This document shows positions 44,505-57,409 of a stretch of 64,000 nucleotides of DNA, piece by piece; position 1 is the first letter of the stretch, and every line of letters begins with the position of its first letter. Both the position numbers and the translations under genes were made by a program. Below the pieces are notes generated by a model. It was not told where the DNA came from, ran no database searches, and saw only the letters and a list, made by a program, of their open reading frames with translations. Origin of the DNA: Balaenoptera acutorostrata (taxonomy: Eukaryota > Chordata > Mammalia > Artiodactyla > Balaenopteridae); NCBI RefSeq assembly GCF_949987535.1, contig NC_080067.1:57284405-57348404 (forward strand), written 5' to 3'.

Positions 44505-47344
44505 CATTGTAATATTTTTAATTATAGAAAAGATTTTAGAGCAGCTTTAGGTTTACAGCAAAATTCAGTAGAAGGTACAGAGATTTCCCATGTACTCCCT
44601 GTCCCTACTACACATGTGTAGCCTCCCTCATTATCAATATTCCCCACCAGAGTGGTACATTTGTTACAATCAATGAACTTACACTAACACATCATTATCA
44701 CTCAAAGTCTATAGTTTACATTAGGATTCACTCTTTTTTTTTTTTTTTTTTTTTTAAAGGATTTTCTTTTATTTATTTATTTATTTATTTGTTTATTATT
44801 TTTGTCTGTATTGGGTCTTCGGTTCGTGCGAGGGCTTTCTCCAGTTGCGGCAAGCGGGGGCCACTCTTCATCGCGGTGCGGGGACCGCTCTTCATCGCGG
44901 TGCGCGGGCCTTTCTCTATCGCGGCCCCTCCCGTTGCGGGGCACAGGCTCCAGACGCGCAGGCTCAGCAATTGTGGCTCACGGGCCCAGTTGCTCCGTGG
45001 CATGTGGGATCTTCCCAGACCAGGGCTCGAACCCGTGTCCCCTGCATTAGCAGGCAGATTCTCAACCACTGCGCCACCAGGGAAGCCCAGGATTCACTCT
45101 TGGTGTTGTACATTCTATGGCTTTGAACAAATGTATAAAGACCTAAATCCATTATTATAGTATTAGACAGGGTGGTTTCACTGCCCTAAAAATCCTTTAT
45201 GCTCCACCAATTTACTCCTCCCTCCCTCCTAACCCCTGGCAACCACTGATCCTTTTACTGTCTCCATAGTTTTGCCTTTTCCAGAATGTCATATGTTTGG
45301 AATCATACAGTATGTAGCCTTCTAAGATTGGTCTCTTTTGCTTAGTAATACACATTTAAGTTTCCTCCATGTCTTTTCATGACTTGATAGCTCATTTCTT
45401 TTTAATGCTGAAGAATATTCCATTGTCTGGAAGTACCACAGTTTATTTATCCATTCTCTTACTAAAGGACATCTTGGCTGCTTCCACATTTTGGCAACTG
45501 TATTTAAAGCTGCTAACAACACTCATGTGCTGGTTTTTGTGTGGACATAAATTTTCAACTCCTTTAGATAAATACGAAGAGGTATGATTGCAGAATCATA
45601 TGCTAAGAGTATGTTTAGTTTTGTAAGAAAATTTCAAATTTTCTTCCAAAGTGGCTTTACAGTTTTGCGTTTCCACCAGCAATGAATGCAGTTCTTTTTG
45701 CTCCACAAACTCACCAGTATTTGGTGTTATCACTATTTTGTCAAGTGTTTTATTGACTGTTATAATAGGTGTGGAGTGGTATCTCGTGTTAATTTGTATT
45801 TTCCTGATGACAGATGATGTGGAGGATCTTTTTTGTGTGTGTGTGCTTATTTTCCATGTGTATATCTTCCTTGGTGTGATGTCTTTTAGATCTTTGTCAC
45901 ATTTTAAAATCTAGTTGTTTGTTATTTTATTGTTGAGGTTTAAGAGTTCAATACATATTTTGGGTAACAATCCTTTATCAGATGTGTCTTTTGCAAATAT
46001 TTTCTCTCAGTCTGTGGCTTGTCTTCTCATTCTCTTGACATTGTCTTTAGCAGAGTAGAAGTTTTTTTATTTTAATGGACTCCAGCTTATCAATTATTTC
46101 TTTCATGGATTATGACTTTGGTTTTGTGTCCAAAAAGTCATTGTCATAACCAATGTCACCTAGTTTTTCTCCTGTGTTATCTTCTAGGAGTTTTATAGAT
46201 CTTTATTTTACATTTTGGTCTATGATCCATTTTGAGTTGTGGGGTTTTTTGTGTGTGGAGGATGGAAGGTCAGTGTCCAGATTAATTTTTTTGTGCATGT
46301 GTATGTCCAATTGTTCCAGCACTATTTGTTGAAAAATAAGTATCTTTGCTCCATTGTATTTCCTTTGGTCTTTTGTCAAAGATCAGTTGACTATATTTAT
46401 GTGGGTCTATTTCTAGACTCTCTATTCTATTTCATTGTTCTATTTGTCTATTGTTTCACCATACTATGCTGTCTTTACTGATTACTGAAGCTTTATAGTT
46501 AGTCTTGAAGTTGGGTAATGTCAATCCTACAACTTTGTTCTTCTCCTTCAACGTTGTGTTGGCTATTATGGGTCTTTTGCCTTTCCACATAAACTTCAGA
46601 ATAAGTTTGTCAATATCCACAAAATAACCACTGGTATTTGATTGGGATTGCACTGAATCTATAGATCAAGCTGAGAAGAACTGACATCTTTACAATATTG
46701 AGTCTTCCTATCCATGAACATGGAATATCTCTCTGTTTGGTTCTTCTTTGATATTTTTCTTCACAGCTTTGTAATTTTCCTCATATATGTTATGTACCTA
46801 TTTTGTTAAACTTATACCTAAGTATTTCATTTGGGGGGGGGATGCTAATGTACATGGTATTGTGTTTTTAATTTCAAATTCCAGTTGTTCATTACTGGTA
46901 TATAGGCAAGTGATTGACTTTTGTGTATTCACCTTGTATCCTGCAACCTTGCTATAATTGTTCATTAATTCCAGGAGTTTTTTGTTGTTGTTGTTGTTGA
47001 TTCTTTTGGATCATTCACATAGACAATCATGTCATCTGCAAAGGCATGATTCTTTCTTTCTTCTTAATCTGTATACCTTTTATTTTCCTTTCTTATCTTA
47101 CTGCATTAGCTAGATTTTACAGTATGATGTTCAAAATTATGGTGAGAAGAGACATCCTTGCCTTGTTCCTAATCTTAATGGGAAAATTTCAAGTTTCTCA
47201 CCATTAAATGTGATGTTAGCTATATGTTTTTTGTAGGTATTCTTTATCAAGTTTAGGAAGTTCCCCTCTATTCCTAGATTACTGAAAGTTATTGTTACAT
47301 TTAAAAATCACATTTACTATTACTGGAGTATGGAAATTTTATGG
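44505..47344 (-). repeat. 5'-truncated L1, 3'UTR and ORF2 half
   Basis: The reverse complement of an L1 of intermediate age. Its 3'UTR spans about 44,505-45,300, ORF2 C-terminal text follows (46,456-46,653 minus translates as a clear ORF2p segment: LILKFMWKGKRPIIANT), and the RT centre is near 47,030-47,200. At about 47,345 the same ORF2 stretch starts over, which marks the border with a second L1. A CHR SINE is nested near its 3' end. Confidence 0.8.
44736..45088 (-). mobile_element. CHR SINE with internal 24-bp tandem duplication
   Basis: A minus-sense CHR SINE flanked by a perfect 13-bp duplication (aggattcactctt at 44,723-44,735 and 45,089-45,101). Unlike the other copies, its body carries a direct repeat: the 24-bp units 44,861-44,884 and 44,885-44,908 share ctcttcatcgcggtgcg. 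Confidence 0.96.
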
Positions 47345-47664
47345 TTTTGTATATTAATCTTCTATCCAATATTCTTGCTTAATTCTTCTAATTAATTATA
47401 ACAATTTGCCTGTATATCCCTTCAGTGTTTTTCTATGATAATTACAGTTTTCGTTTCTCTCTCCCAAATCTCATAGATTTTTAGCTCTTGTTCTTGTCAT
47501 CCTGGACTGACAAGAACAGTCAGTATGCAGCTAAACAGAAGCAGTAATGGCAGGCATCTTTGTCTTGATCGTAATTTTTAAAGGTAATGTTTCTAGAATT
47601 TCAACATTAATTATGGAAATCATTGCAGGTTTTTGTCAGGTAATCTGGATCTCTTGTGGATGTG

Positions 47665-47895
47665 TTCATTTGTAAGGTGACAGAAAATGTGACAAGAATC
47701 TAGTATCTCAAATACAAGAAGTTATCTTTTCTCATGCAAAAATAAGCCTAGATGTAGACCTTTCTCTCATGCTTTCAGAATGCCTGCTGCAAGTTCAGCT
47801 ACCCAGACTAGAACTCTTTTAAGGCAGACTGGGAAAGTGAGCATTCGGCTTTGTAGCTTATATAATGGAAGACAGCATTGGTAAAAGAGTTTTTA
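47665..47895. other. Unassigned insertion in L1M
   Basis: About 230 bp unrelated to L1 (from about gacagaaaatgtgacaagaa to gaagacagcattgg) separate two consecutive parts of the L1M reverse transcriptase. No family is recognised. Confidence 0.4.
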
Positions 47896-48234
47896 GATTA
47901 TACTAACCCAAACTATTGTGTCTACATAGTTCATTTTATCTGTATTAAGAAGATTCTCTTTTATTTATGATTTGATAAGTTTTTAATTTTAAAATATAAA
48001 TCGGAGTTGATTTAACAGAATGCATTTCTTTTTTGCATGTGCAAAAATTATGCTTTTTGCTTTTTATTAATGTGTTGTATTACATTGCAAGAGCTTTTAA
48101 TATTATATCATCCCTATACTTCTAAGATATACCCAACCTGATCATTATTTATTTTTTTAAATATGTTGCAGATTTCAATTTGCAGATATATATTTTTAGG
48201 AGTTTTGTGTACATTTGTAATAGGCTACAGTCAA

Positions 48235-48680
48235 GCCTGCTACAGAGCCAGTAATGCAATAAAAACACAATGCATTAATGACACAAAATTGTGGTCATCA
48301 TAGTGTAAAAAGGAATTGCTTTATATAGTAGTAGATAGACCCTTGAATGATATGACCCCTCTCCTTTTTCTAAAGCACAAATGGAAGAAAGCTGGTTACT
48401 TTGGCTCCTTTGATATGGTGGGTTTCTCATCCTGCCCTCTCTTCGTTGAAAACAAAACTTAAGAAGCATATCTGTGAGAAACCAGGCAACAATTGGGAAG
48501 CTGCATCTACTTTCTCACTTGTGTCTTTATCTCATATATTTTGTTTTACTTGTTAACTGATTCAATAGGAAACTGAAATGAAGGTCACCATGTATTAGAT
48601 TTTAGTCATCTTTCTTGGCAGTCTTCAAACTGAAATCAAACCATTTTGTTCTAGCCTCACACTATATTAAAAGTGAAATT
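48235..48680. other. Unassigned insertion in L1M
   Basis: About 450 bp of non-L1 text lie between adjacent ORF2 segments. Both borders contain decayed copies of the same L1 phrase. No terminal repeats or poly(A) are recognised. Confidence 0.4.
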
Positions 48681-49344
48681 GATTTATAATTGTTGTTTCT
48701 TATAATGTCTTTTCTGATTTTGTCTCAAACTTATATTAATCTTATAAAATTACTTGAGGGTTTTTCTTTTCTTTCTTTTTCTTTTTTGGAAGTTTGTTAT
48801 ACATTGCCAATAGAACTACTTGGCCTTGTCCTTTTGATATTATTCTTTGTGTTTGTGTGGGTTGGAAGGTAGATCTTCATCTACTGATTCAATTTCTTTA
48901 ATGATCATAAGTGTTTTTAGACTTTTTCTCTTTCTTCTTGAGTTAGTTTTGATAAGTTATGTCTTCCTAGAAGATTTTTTTTGTCTAAGTTTTCAAATTT
49001 ATGGGCTTAAATTTAGTTATAGTGTTATTTTATTTGTATGCCTCTGCCATAATTCTACCTACATATTCCTTATCAATCCAAACATTTTTTTAATGAGTCT
49101 TCAGAAATATTTTTCTTGATCAATCCTGACAGAAATTTATCTCCTTGTCTTTTCAAGCGTCAGTGTGTGTGTGTGTTTGTGTCTGTTTGATTTTTTGATT
49201 CTTTTATTGTATCTTTTATTTCTATAAATTTGCCTTCTTTTCATTATTTTCTTTCTTCTATGTTCTTTGGAATTATTATCTTTTCTATCTTCACAAATGG
49301 AAGCTATAATGGTCATTGATTTATTGACTCTCAATTCCAAATTC

Positions 49345-50335
49345 ATGCTTTTTTTTTTTTTTTTAAAAGGAGCTTAGCCTTATAAATATTTCTCCTTAGT
49401 CTGCCAGAAAGATCTTTAGGGACATTCCTGCTTCCAAAATAGCTTGCTCACCAGATTCCTGAAGAATGCGGCTTTTTTTGCACCCTTTGGTCTGTAGAGA
49501 ACCTCTTGTGTTAGATGCCTGTAAGGATCAGCATTCTCCAGAATTTTCCTATTGTGTGCTTTCTGTCGCTCTTAACTTAGGCAGCAATAACATAGCTAGG
49601 AGCTCTTGACAGCATGAGCTGGTGCCTCAGCCAAGATCTCTGCTCCCTGTACCCTTCCCTCAGTCATATTGGTACCATGCTAGGAGCCTCAGTGGGCCTG
49701 CTATTTAGTGGAACTTTTGCCCAACTTAAAGCTGGCCCAGAACCCCACAGGCCCAAGCTGCTCACAAGAAGAGCACTAAGTTCCTGCATAGAGAGGCTTC
49801 TCCAGCTCCTGGTTCCAGTAGCAACATCAGCAGTGCCCCCTTCTCCCACATCAACCAACCACCTCCAACTTGCCACACATCAGTCTCCCAGGGCTTACCT
49901 GTCAGGCTGGCTTGTGTCTTGGAGGTTTATTTCTTCCACTCATCCTGATGTGAGCACAGCACTATTTATCAAATCCACAGTGATGTCCAAAATGCATCTA
50001 CCACCTGTTCACCATCAGCCTCAATTTGTCTGTTCTCCAAAGGGTTGTTCCTGCTTGTCTGGCAAGTGTGGATCAGCTATAGCTTGGCAATCTGGCAAAC
50101 TTCTTTGTTATCTAATTGGCTGCAACCACACCTTCTTCAACAAGGTTTGAACCACCCTTTCAAATTTGTCCTTCCTTGGACACTCTCCCACAGGCATAGG
50201 ATCAATTCCCTTTACGGTTTTCTCTATCTTTATTGTAACTTTCCAATCATAACTAATAATTCTTTATTATATGATATTAAATGATATCAAACTTCCTCTT
50301 GTTTCTTTCTCTTGACTGAACCCAAGTTATTCAGA
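49345..50335. other. Unassigned ~1 kb insertion in L1M
   Basis: A block more GC-rich than its surroundings separates adjacent L1M ORF2 text. Its left edge has an 18-bp T run (49,349-49,366). The flanks ccaaattcatgct and ccaagttattcagatgct are loosely alike, so a minus-sense retroposed copy is possible. A plus-strand LTR or other repeat is the alternative. A 178-codon open frame (49,614-50,150, plus) has no recognisable domain, signal peptide or membrane segment. Confidence 0.45.
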
Positions 50336-51361
50336 TGCTAACTAAATTTCAGCATGTTTTCTAATAAAAATATTTAAGGCTATTAATTCCCCTCTAATAG
50401 TGAATTTTTGCATATGGTAAGACTCTTCTGCTATAAGCTTTTCTGTAATAAGAATTAGCTCATGTGTGATGCATAAGAGATTGATGACAGCATAATGCAT
50501 ACATTGCTTTGGTTCATGCATTAAAAAAAAGTTAACATGTTAATAGTTTATCTTACAAAAAGTAATAGCAGTAAAACAGAAAGTACACTAAAATAGAAAA
50601 TGCACTAATATTGCTGAATGCTGCTAGCTGGGTGGGGGGTGGAATATGGTATTGTTCATGGTACCTATTCACTCAGTGTTTTTCTTTTTTATTTAGTTAA
50701 GCCGTGTGCTTCCTCTTGCAGTTGCTGATTGTGTGATTTTTCTTCATCTCTATGCCTTTCCCCCTTGCTATAATTCAGCGCCCTCAATGCTTCCTTACAA
50801 CCCTTATTATATTTGCCTATCAAAAAAATAAAGTTTTATATTTACTACAGCACTTATTTAAACCAAAGCATGTCCTTTAAACTATGCTATTTATTATAGT
50901 AGGATTGTTATTCTTTTTATCAGCTCTCTAATTACAAAGTACATAAATTTTAAATGTTTCACTCCTAGACCTATCATTCTGACATGTTCTGTTATTTTTA
51001 GTGGATGATTTTGCAGAAATCAATGTTTTGTAGGAGATAGCTATATCATATTACACACAGAAGCTTATGTTTCTCAAGTTCAAGTCTTTCCTAATTTCCT
51101 TTTTAAGTTATATTTGATACATAAGTAACTTAAATACATGTTATTTAATTTCAAATGTATGGAAATTTTAATTTTAGTTTTCTTTTTCTTACTGATTTTT
51201 AACTTAACTGCACTTTAGTTGGAGAATGTGGTATGAATGGTACAGATTTGTTAAATTTATTGAGCATTGCTTAATGGCCTAATGCACTGGACAATTTTAT
51301 AACGGTCCTCTGTGTTCTTGTGTATTCTCTAATTGCTGGATTCAAAGTTCTATATATCAAG

Positions 51362-51759
51362 TGCTATAGATTGAATTTTGTCCCTTCAAAATTTATATGT
51401 TGAAGCCCTAACCCCCCGTGTGACTGTATTTGGAGATAAGGTCCTTAGGGGTAATTAAGGTGAAGTGAGGTCACAGGGGTGGGGCCCTAGTCCCATAGGA
51501 CTGGTGGCCTTATAAGAAGAGGAGAAGGGAGATTGATCACTCACTCTCTCTCCACCTGTGCAGAAAGATGAGGTCAGGTGAGCACATAGTGAGATGGTGG
51601 CCATCTACAAGCCAAGAGAAGAGGTGTTAGTATCAAACTTACCTGCTGGCACCTTGATCTTGAACTTCCAGTCTCCAGAACTGTGAGAAATAAATTTCTA
51701 TTGTTTAAGCCATCCAGTCTGTGGTGTTTGTTATGCCAGATTGAGCAGACTAATACATC
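51362..51759 (+). mobile_element. MLT1-type ERVL-MaLR solo LTR
   Basis: The text follows the MLT1 consensus in order: gattgaattttgtcccttca, atatgttgaagccctaacc, ggtggccttataagaagagg, cttccagtctccagaactgtg, agaaataaatttctattgtt (poly(A) signal), then a taatacatca end. It starts with tg and ends with ca. It interrupts the L1M endonuclease region and so is younger than that L1M. No internal genes are present. Confidence 0.9.
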
Positions 51760-51780
51760 AACCTTCTTAGCTGTTCAAAT

Positions 51781-51822
51781 CTTTCTCTCTCTCATTCCCT
51801 CTCTCTCTCTTTCTCTTTTTTG
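51781..51822. repeat. (TC)n microsatellite
   Basis: A pyrimidine-only run of ct/tc repeats just right of the MLT1 LTR. Confidence 0.8.
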
Positions 51823-52684
51823 CTTGAGTTCTCAGTTAACAAAAGAAACAAAAACAAAAACTGTATCAAACTTTCACACATTATTGTGGATTTGTCTTCT
51901 GTAAAATTCTGTCATTTTGTTTTAATAGTTTTGAAAAATACTATGAAATGCATAAATATTTAGAATTGTAAGAGACCTGGTGAAATTCATCTTTTAAAAT
52001 TATGAAGTATATCTCTATATTCATAAAAACTCTTTTGATCTCAGAATCTGTTTTGTATAAACATCTATAAAGCTACAGTATCTTACTTTTGACTAGTAAT
52101 TTCCTTGTATATAATTTTCAACATTTTAATTGCAACCTATTTGCTTTCAAGTTTTACATGCACATCTTGTAAGCAATTTTTAAAAATCTGTTCTTGCAAT
52201 TTCTGCATATACTGTCAATCCTGATACATTCTGGGTTTTCCATTTAGACTTCTTTTTCTGTAAGTTGTTTTTCTTTCCTGTCTGTATTTTGATATTTCAA
52301 GTTTGTTTTGTTTTTATTCCATTTCCCTCCCTGTACAGGTTTTGCAATTTATATACCTTCTTTATAGTCTTTTAGTGACTGTCCTTAAAATTTTAACATG
52401 CGTGCATATGATATTTAACAAACTCTAAGGTTAATCAGCATCTCTGTTTATCTCTAAAACCATACAAAGATCTTAGAGCAATTCATTTCTGATTTTTCCT
52501 CCTGTCTTATGAGACCATTGTCATTTTTTGGTTTCATCTTGTTTCATAACCTTAAAATAATTAGTTATTATTGTTGTTTCACTCAGTCAGTTTTTTGTGT
52601 TTATTTACGTTTACCAATTTCTTTCCTCACTTTTCTTTTTGTAATTTCAAACCTTGTTTCAGTTTATTTCTTTCTGAAGTATAT

Positions 52685-52820
52685 ATATATATGTATATAT
52701 ATATATATGTTTTTAGGCCACAGCATGTGGGATCTTAGTTCGCCCCCACCCCGGGGATTGAACCTGTGCCCCCTTCATTGGGAGAGAGGAGTCTTAACCA
52801 CTGGACCACCAGGGAAGTCC
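52685..52820 (-). mobile_element. Short tRNA-Glu-derived SINE
   Basis: Minus strand from 52,820: gggacttccctggtggtcca, then a tRNA-like head with a decayed B box, ending after about 105 bp in a (TA)n tail (52,685-52,709). It is flanked by an 11-bp duplication (ctgaagtatat at 52,674-52,684 and 52,821-52,831). It lacks the longer body of the CHR copies elsewhere and its head differs (gtggtccagtggttaaga), so it is an older or different subfamily. Confidence 0.92.
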
Positions 52821-54340
52821 CTGAAGTATATTCTTTAGATGTTCCATTTTTGAGGAATGCTGAATTTTTCAAGATATTTTTCTTTTTCAATCTAGAGATG
52901 TCTTTATTTTACAATTGTTTGCAAAGACGGTTACATCAGATATAAAATTCTAGGTTGATAGTATTTTCCCTCAATATTTCCAAATTATTATTTGCCTGTT
53001 TTTTTATTTTTCTTGACTTTTGGATTGGTTTTTCATCCATCCCTCATTCCTTTTTAGGTTTTCTGTCTTTTAAAAACAGCTAATAAGATCTTCTCTTTCT
53101 CTATGGTATCCTGAATCTTATAAGAATATGTCTGGGTTTGTACTTATTTTTATTTATGCTAGTGATGTATTTTCTGAATAACTTTTATCATTTCTGGAAA
53201 ATTTGAACCCATATTTCTTCTAATTTTGCCTCTTATCCATTCTCTCTATTCTTCTTTAATATCAATTAGATGTATGTTGGACCTTCTTATTCTATTTTCC
53301 AAATCTCTTACGTTTGCTTATATTTTTCATCTCTTTATTTTTTCTACCACATTCAACCTCTTCAGTACCCTCCAACTTATTATTTCTCTATTCCCTTGTA
53401 TCTGTTTTTCTGTTTAACTTGCTAATTGAGTTTTATGTTCAATGGCAATGTTTTTCATTTCTGAAAATTTTGTTTTCTACAAATATGCTACATATTATTT
53501 GTAATGGTATTGTGCTCTTCTGTAATCTTTCCACAACAGTTTTAATTTTTTACACACTTTAAACATACCTACAATGTATTCTAAAGCTGAGAATTTCATT
53601 GTCTGATATTCTTAGAGGCCTGTTTCAGCTGTTTTCAGTTCTGTGAAGTTATTTGTTTCCTCATGAATTATGTAATTTTAAAGGTGGGTTTATATTTGGT
53701 GAGATGTTATCTATGATAACCCTCTGAGGCTTGCTTTAAGGTGTATCTCTTCAGAAAGAATGTGCATTTTTTTCAGGTGCAATTGATTTCTATCAACCAG
53801 AAACTTCATTATATTATGAGGTTATCTGGATCATGTAAGTAGTCAAATTCAAACGTATGTAACAGAAAACATTTTTTTTTTTTTTTACCTCATGCAGATC
53901 CTAGATAAAGATAGAGAAGTTTCCTTTTTGGATACCCTTGCTGACAGGTAGATTCTTTTTTTTTTTTCTTTCTAGCTCACTCTTCTTGAGAGTTTAGCCT
54001 TTAAGGATTTAAGCTCTATGAGGGAGCATTAGTTCCAATAACCCAACCTGTTCAGATCCCATGTGATATCTCCTGTCTCTGTGAGGCCATTAAACCCAAA
54101 CCTGTTGGTTATTAAAATCAACTAATGTAGTTTTCCACTCTGGTTTTTAGCCTTATAATCTCCCCTACCTCCAGCTTTTTTGACTCTTTGAATTCCATTG
54201 CTTTCTTGTTTGCTCAGTTATGAATTTAAAAGATGCTTCTTATATTAAATCCAACATTTCTCGACATTTTGTATTAGACGTTCTTTCAGGTTATTTAGTC
54301 CACTTTATTGTTTAAGTCAAAGCCCACTATTATTTTTTAA

Positions 54341-55659
54341 AGGGGTTCTACCACAAATTCTCATTGAAACATGGATTATTTTATCACATTTGATTGGAAG
54401 GAGAGAAAAAGAACTAATATTTGTTGAGTAGCTAAATGTGCAGGCACAGAAGTGGTGCTTCAAATGACAGTTTTTCTAAGTTTAAATAATTGACATCTTG
54501 TGTCTTTAGGAATTAATTGTAGTCAGTAAATTTAAAAGAAAAAAGAGGCCCCATAATTCAGGAAAAAATTCTAGAAAATAAAGAGCAATCTTGCTCTATA
54601 TTTCAGGGACTCTGTAAAATAGGTAGTGAGAGGAGAGGAGAATATTGAAGACAGAATTAATTTATTTCTCACCTGGTTTTAAGATAACCTTATTTGTCAC
54701 TGGGGCTCAGTTCTCTCCATTCCTTGATACAGCTTAGCTCTGTTATTGTTCTTATTGTATGTTGACTTAATTCTCTGACATGATTTTTCATTATTGCCAC
54801 AGAATGACTGCTATACTGCCATTACTTACATGTTTTTCTTTTTCATAACTTCACACCCAGTGGAAAAGAAAGCACATCTCTTTAAATAGCTTTCACCAAA
54901 GTCCTGAGATTCATTCTGGTTGGCCTCACTTAGGTCATATTCTCACCTAATCATAAGGATTAAGCAAATGTAATGCCCTGATTGAATTAGAACTAAGTCA
55001 GGTGATCCAACCAGTGGATGGGTGCAGACTTAGCTCCAATAGGAGAACATAGACTGAGAGTGACAGAGATTCAAATATAAAAAGGTTTTTGGTATCTGAA
55101 AATGATATATTACCATTGCTACCTGACCAGTTGCCTATTCTGTATTTACTATACATATCCATCTGTCTTAGTCTATGCTCTATATTAAATATCCTCACCC
55201 TGTCCATAAAGGAAGGTAACAGAAGTCTCATCTAGTGATAGATTCTAAGTCTCTGGATAATGTGTAAGCCTTCCAAGTCAATTCTAATTTTAGATCCTCA
55301 TGATTTTCTACATATGGATAATTGGTAAATGTATTTATTCTCCAAATACTCAATGTAAAATAAAAGAAAAATGAATGTAATTACTGCAAAAAAGTGAGAG
55401 TAGGAAACAAAACAAAATCATTTTAGATTTTTATAGTACATAGCATGCTTCTAGGAAGGAATAATAAGGAAGCACTGCCCTGGAAGTGGATTGAGTTGCT
55501 GGGTCAGCTAATTTGGTTTATTCTTGGAAGGACCTTCCCCATCCAGGATATTCTAATGACAACATTTGGGGCATCCTCCAAGTGTAGAGAGAGTTTAAAC
55601 TAGAACTTTGAGAACCATCTTGTAAAATTTCTTGTACTTCATCTTAGTAGTTCACATCA
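54341..55659. other. No recognisable feature
   Basis: Unique AT-rich DNA. A 77-codon open frame on minus (54,998-55,231) has no recognisable similarity. Confidence 0.5.
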
Positions 55660-55803
55660 TTCTGTTCCTCTATTAGACTCACAACTCTGACAGCATGGAC
55701 ATATTTTATTTGCATTTTATATCCAACATGAAGCATTGTGATTCATATAAAATAAGCAATTGATAAATGTTTGCTGAAATAATCAATGAATGAATGAATG
55801 GAC
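55660..55803 (+). repeat. L2 LINE 3' end
   Basis: The plus strand shows the decayed L2 terminus: ttagactcacaactctgaca, then gcaattgataaatgtttgct, then tgaatgaatgaatg. Confidence 0.65.
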
Positions 55804-57409
55804 TAATAGTGATCAAATAACAGAGTTAGAGGGTCTCCTAGGGGATGACCTGGTCCTGCTGTATTTTCAGGCAAATAAACATCTAAATGAGGAAATAAGA
55901 CACCAAAATAATTAGTTACTTTATGCAATACAAAGTTTGACATGTTTTGTTCCACATAAAATTAAATTTTCCTTTGGGATAACTATGTTTAATAAGTAAT
56001 AAGATCTTACAGAAGAGTCCAAATAAAATTTGTGTAATAATCTTGAAGATTTTGAATTACCTTGAGGAAGTATAATACTTTCTACTTCCAAGTCAGTCAG
56101 ATGTCTGATATCATATAAAGATTTAATCATCCACACCTCAGTGGGGCTACTAAATTTAGCTGGTGTTTTTGAAATTGCTTTTTCCCTGATTGTAAAGAAA
56201 AATCTGAGAAGCAATTGTCCATTTATAATATGTATATTGTATATTATATATACATATGTGTGTATGTATATATTTGCTTATTTATTCCTTATTATTTGCA
56301 CGAAGGTCATAGCAAATTAAATAAGGTTGTCATCTTCTTCATTATTTTAATAACTCCTTGTCTGAAAGAAAAAGCTGGATGTTGACTTGTATGGCCTTTG
56401 GACAATTGCTACATTAATCTGATTCTCACTGGGCTTGTTAACAATTACAAGACCTGCTGAGATGTCAGTAATGTTCTGGAAACTTTTTCTAGTTTTCTGT
56501 AAGGATGATTTTATAATTTTTATTACTTTTTGAGTTATTCCTTGTCTTTGAAACAAACTTTATTTTAAATCAGTGTTTCCCAAACTTCAGTCATTTATTA
56601 ACTACTTTTATGATTTTTACAAACTGTTGGAAACCATTAAATCTTTAGTATTCTTCTTAAAATCAATTCATATTTTTATTTAAATATTATATTTAAGGAA
56701 TCTTTATCCTATTACTAAAATATAAAAGAAATATCTCTTTTCATAGATAGCTTACTGTAACAACAAATTCAACAGAAGCAAACAAAAATCATTAAATTCT
56801 AGCTAGGTATCACTGTCTGCTAGAGTATGGGAGCTTGATTTTTATTATGAAAAAATAAGGATTAGTTCATGTTAGAGAGATATTAAATAAAACTTAGCCT
56901 TAAATTGAAACTTCCTCTTTGACATCATTAGGTTGAAAGAAAAGGAAATAATGTTCTTTCTATCTGAATTAATATTATTTTTACTATGTCCTGTTATCAG
57001 ATGTCATGTCCAATGTTACCTAAAACCATGTCTCTATCACTAATATAGTTTCTGTTCCCTAACTTGGGGAAATATCATTCTAAAGAAATATCATCAGATG
57101 TATCATATACTGTTTTAAATTGTGTGTGTGTGTGTGTGTGTGTGTAAGGTGGAAATGTACATAGGGGTATGAGATATCAAAAGCTTATAGCTTATATATG
57201 CTTACAGAGCTAGACCAACACCCTCATTTAGGTATACTATATTTTGCATAAACATTTTCTTCAACTTTCTGATTTAACTCAGTTTTTCATTTAAATAGCT
57301 ATTTAGTTGCATATCAGGAAAATTAATCTTTGGCCATTTTTAATAGAAAGAACAAAATTAAATTTCATTCTGATTTTTGTTTTATCAATTTTTGCTCTTG
57401 GGCCAATCT
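55804..57409. other. Unassigned, with TA-rich and (GT)n microsatellites
   Basis: A TA/TG run at 56,222-56,275 and a perfect (TG)12 run at 57,121-57,145. The rest is AT-rich unique DNA without a supported gene. Confidence 0.5.

Larger units (their letters stand above)
47345..54340 (-). repeat. Long ancient L1M with several nested insertions
   Basis: Reading left to right the antisense L1M advances in order. RT is at 47,345-48,230 and 48,690-49,340. The linker is at 50,340-50,450 and the endonuclease side at 51,180-51,361. The inter-ORF region is at 51,900-52,500 (tgtccttaaaattttaacat, aagatcttag), followed by ORF1 and the 5'UTR-like part to about 54,340. The order is kept across the nested blocks at 47,665, 48,235, 49,345, 51,362 and 52,685, so they are later insertions. 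No frame is intact. Confidence 0.7.
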
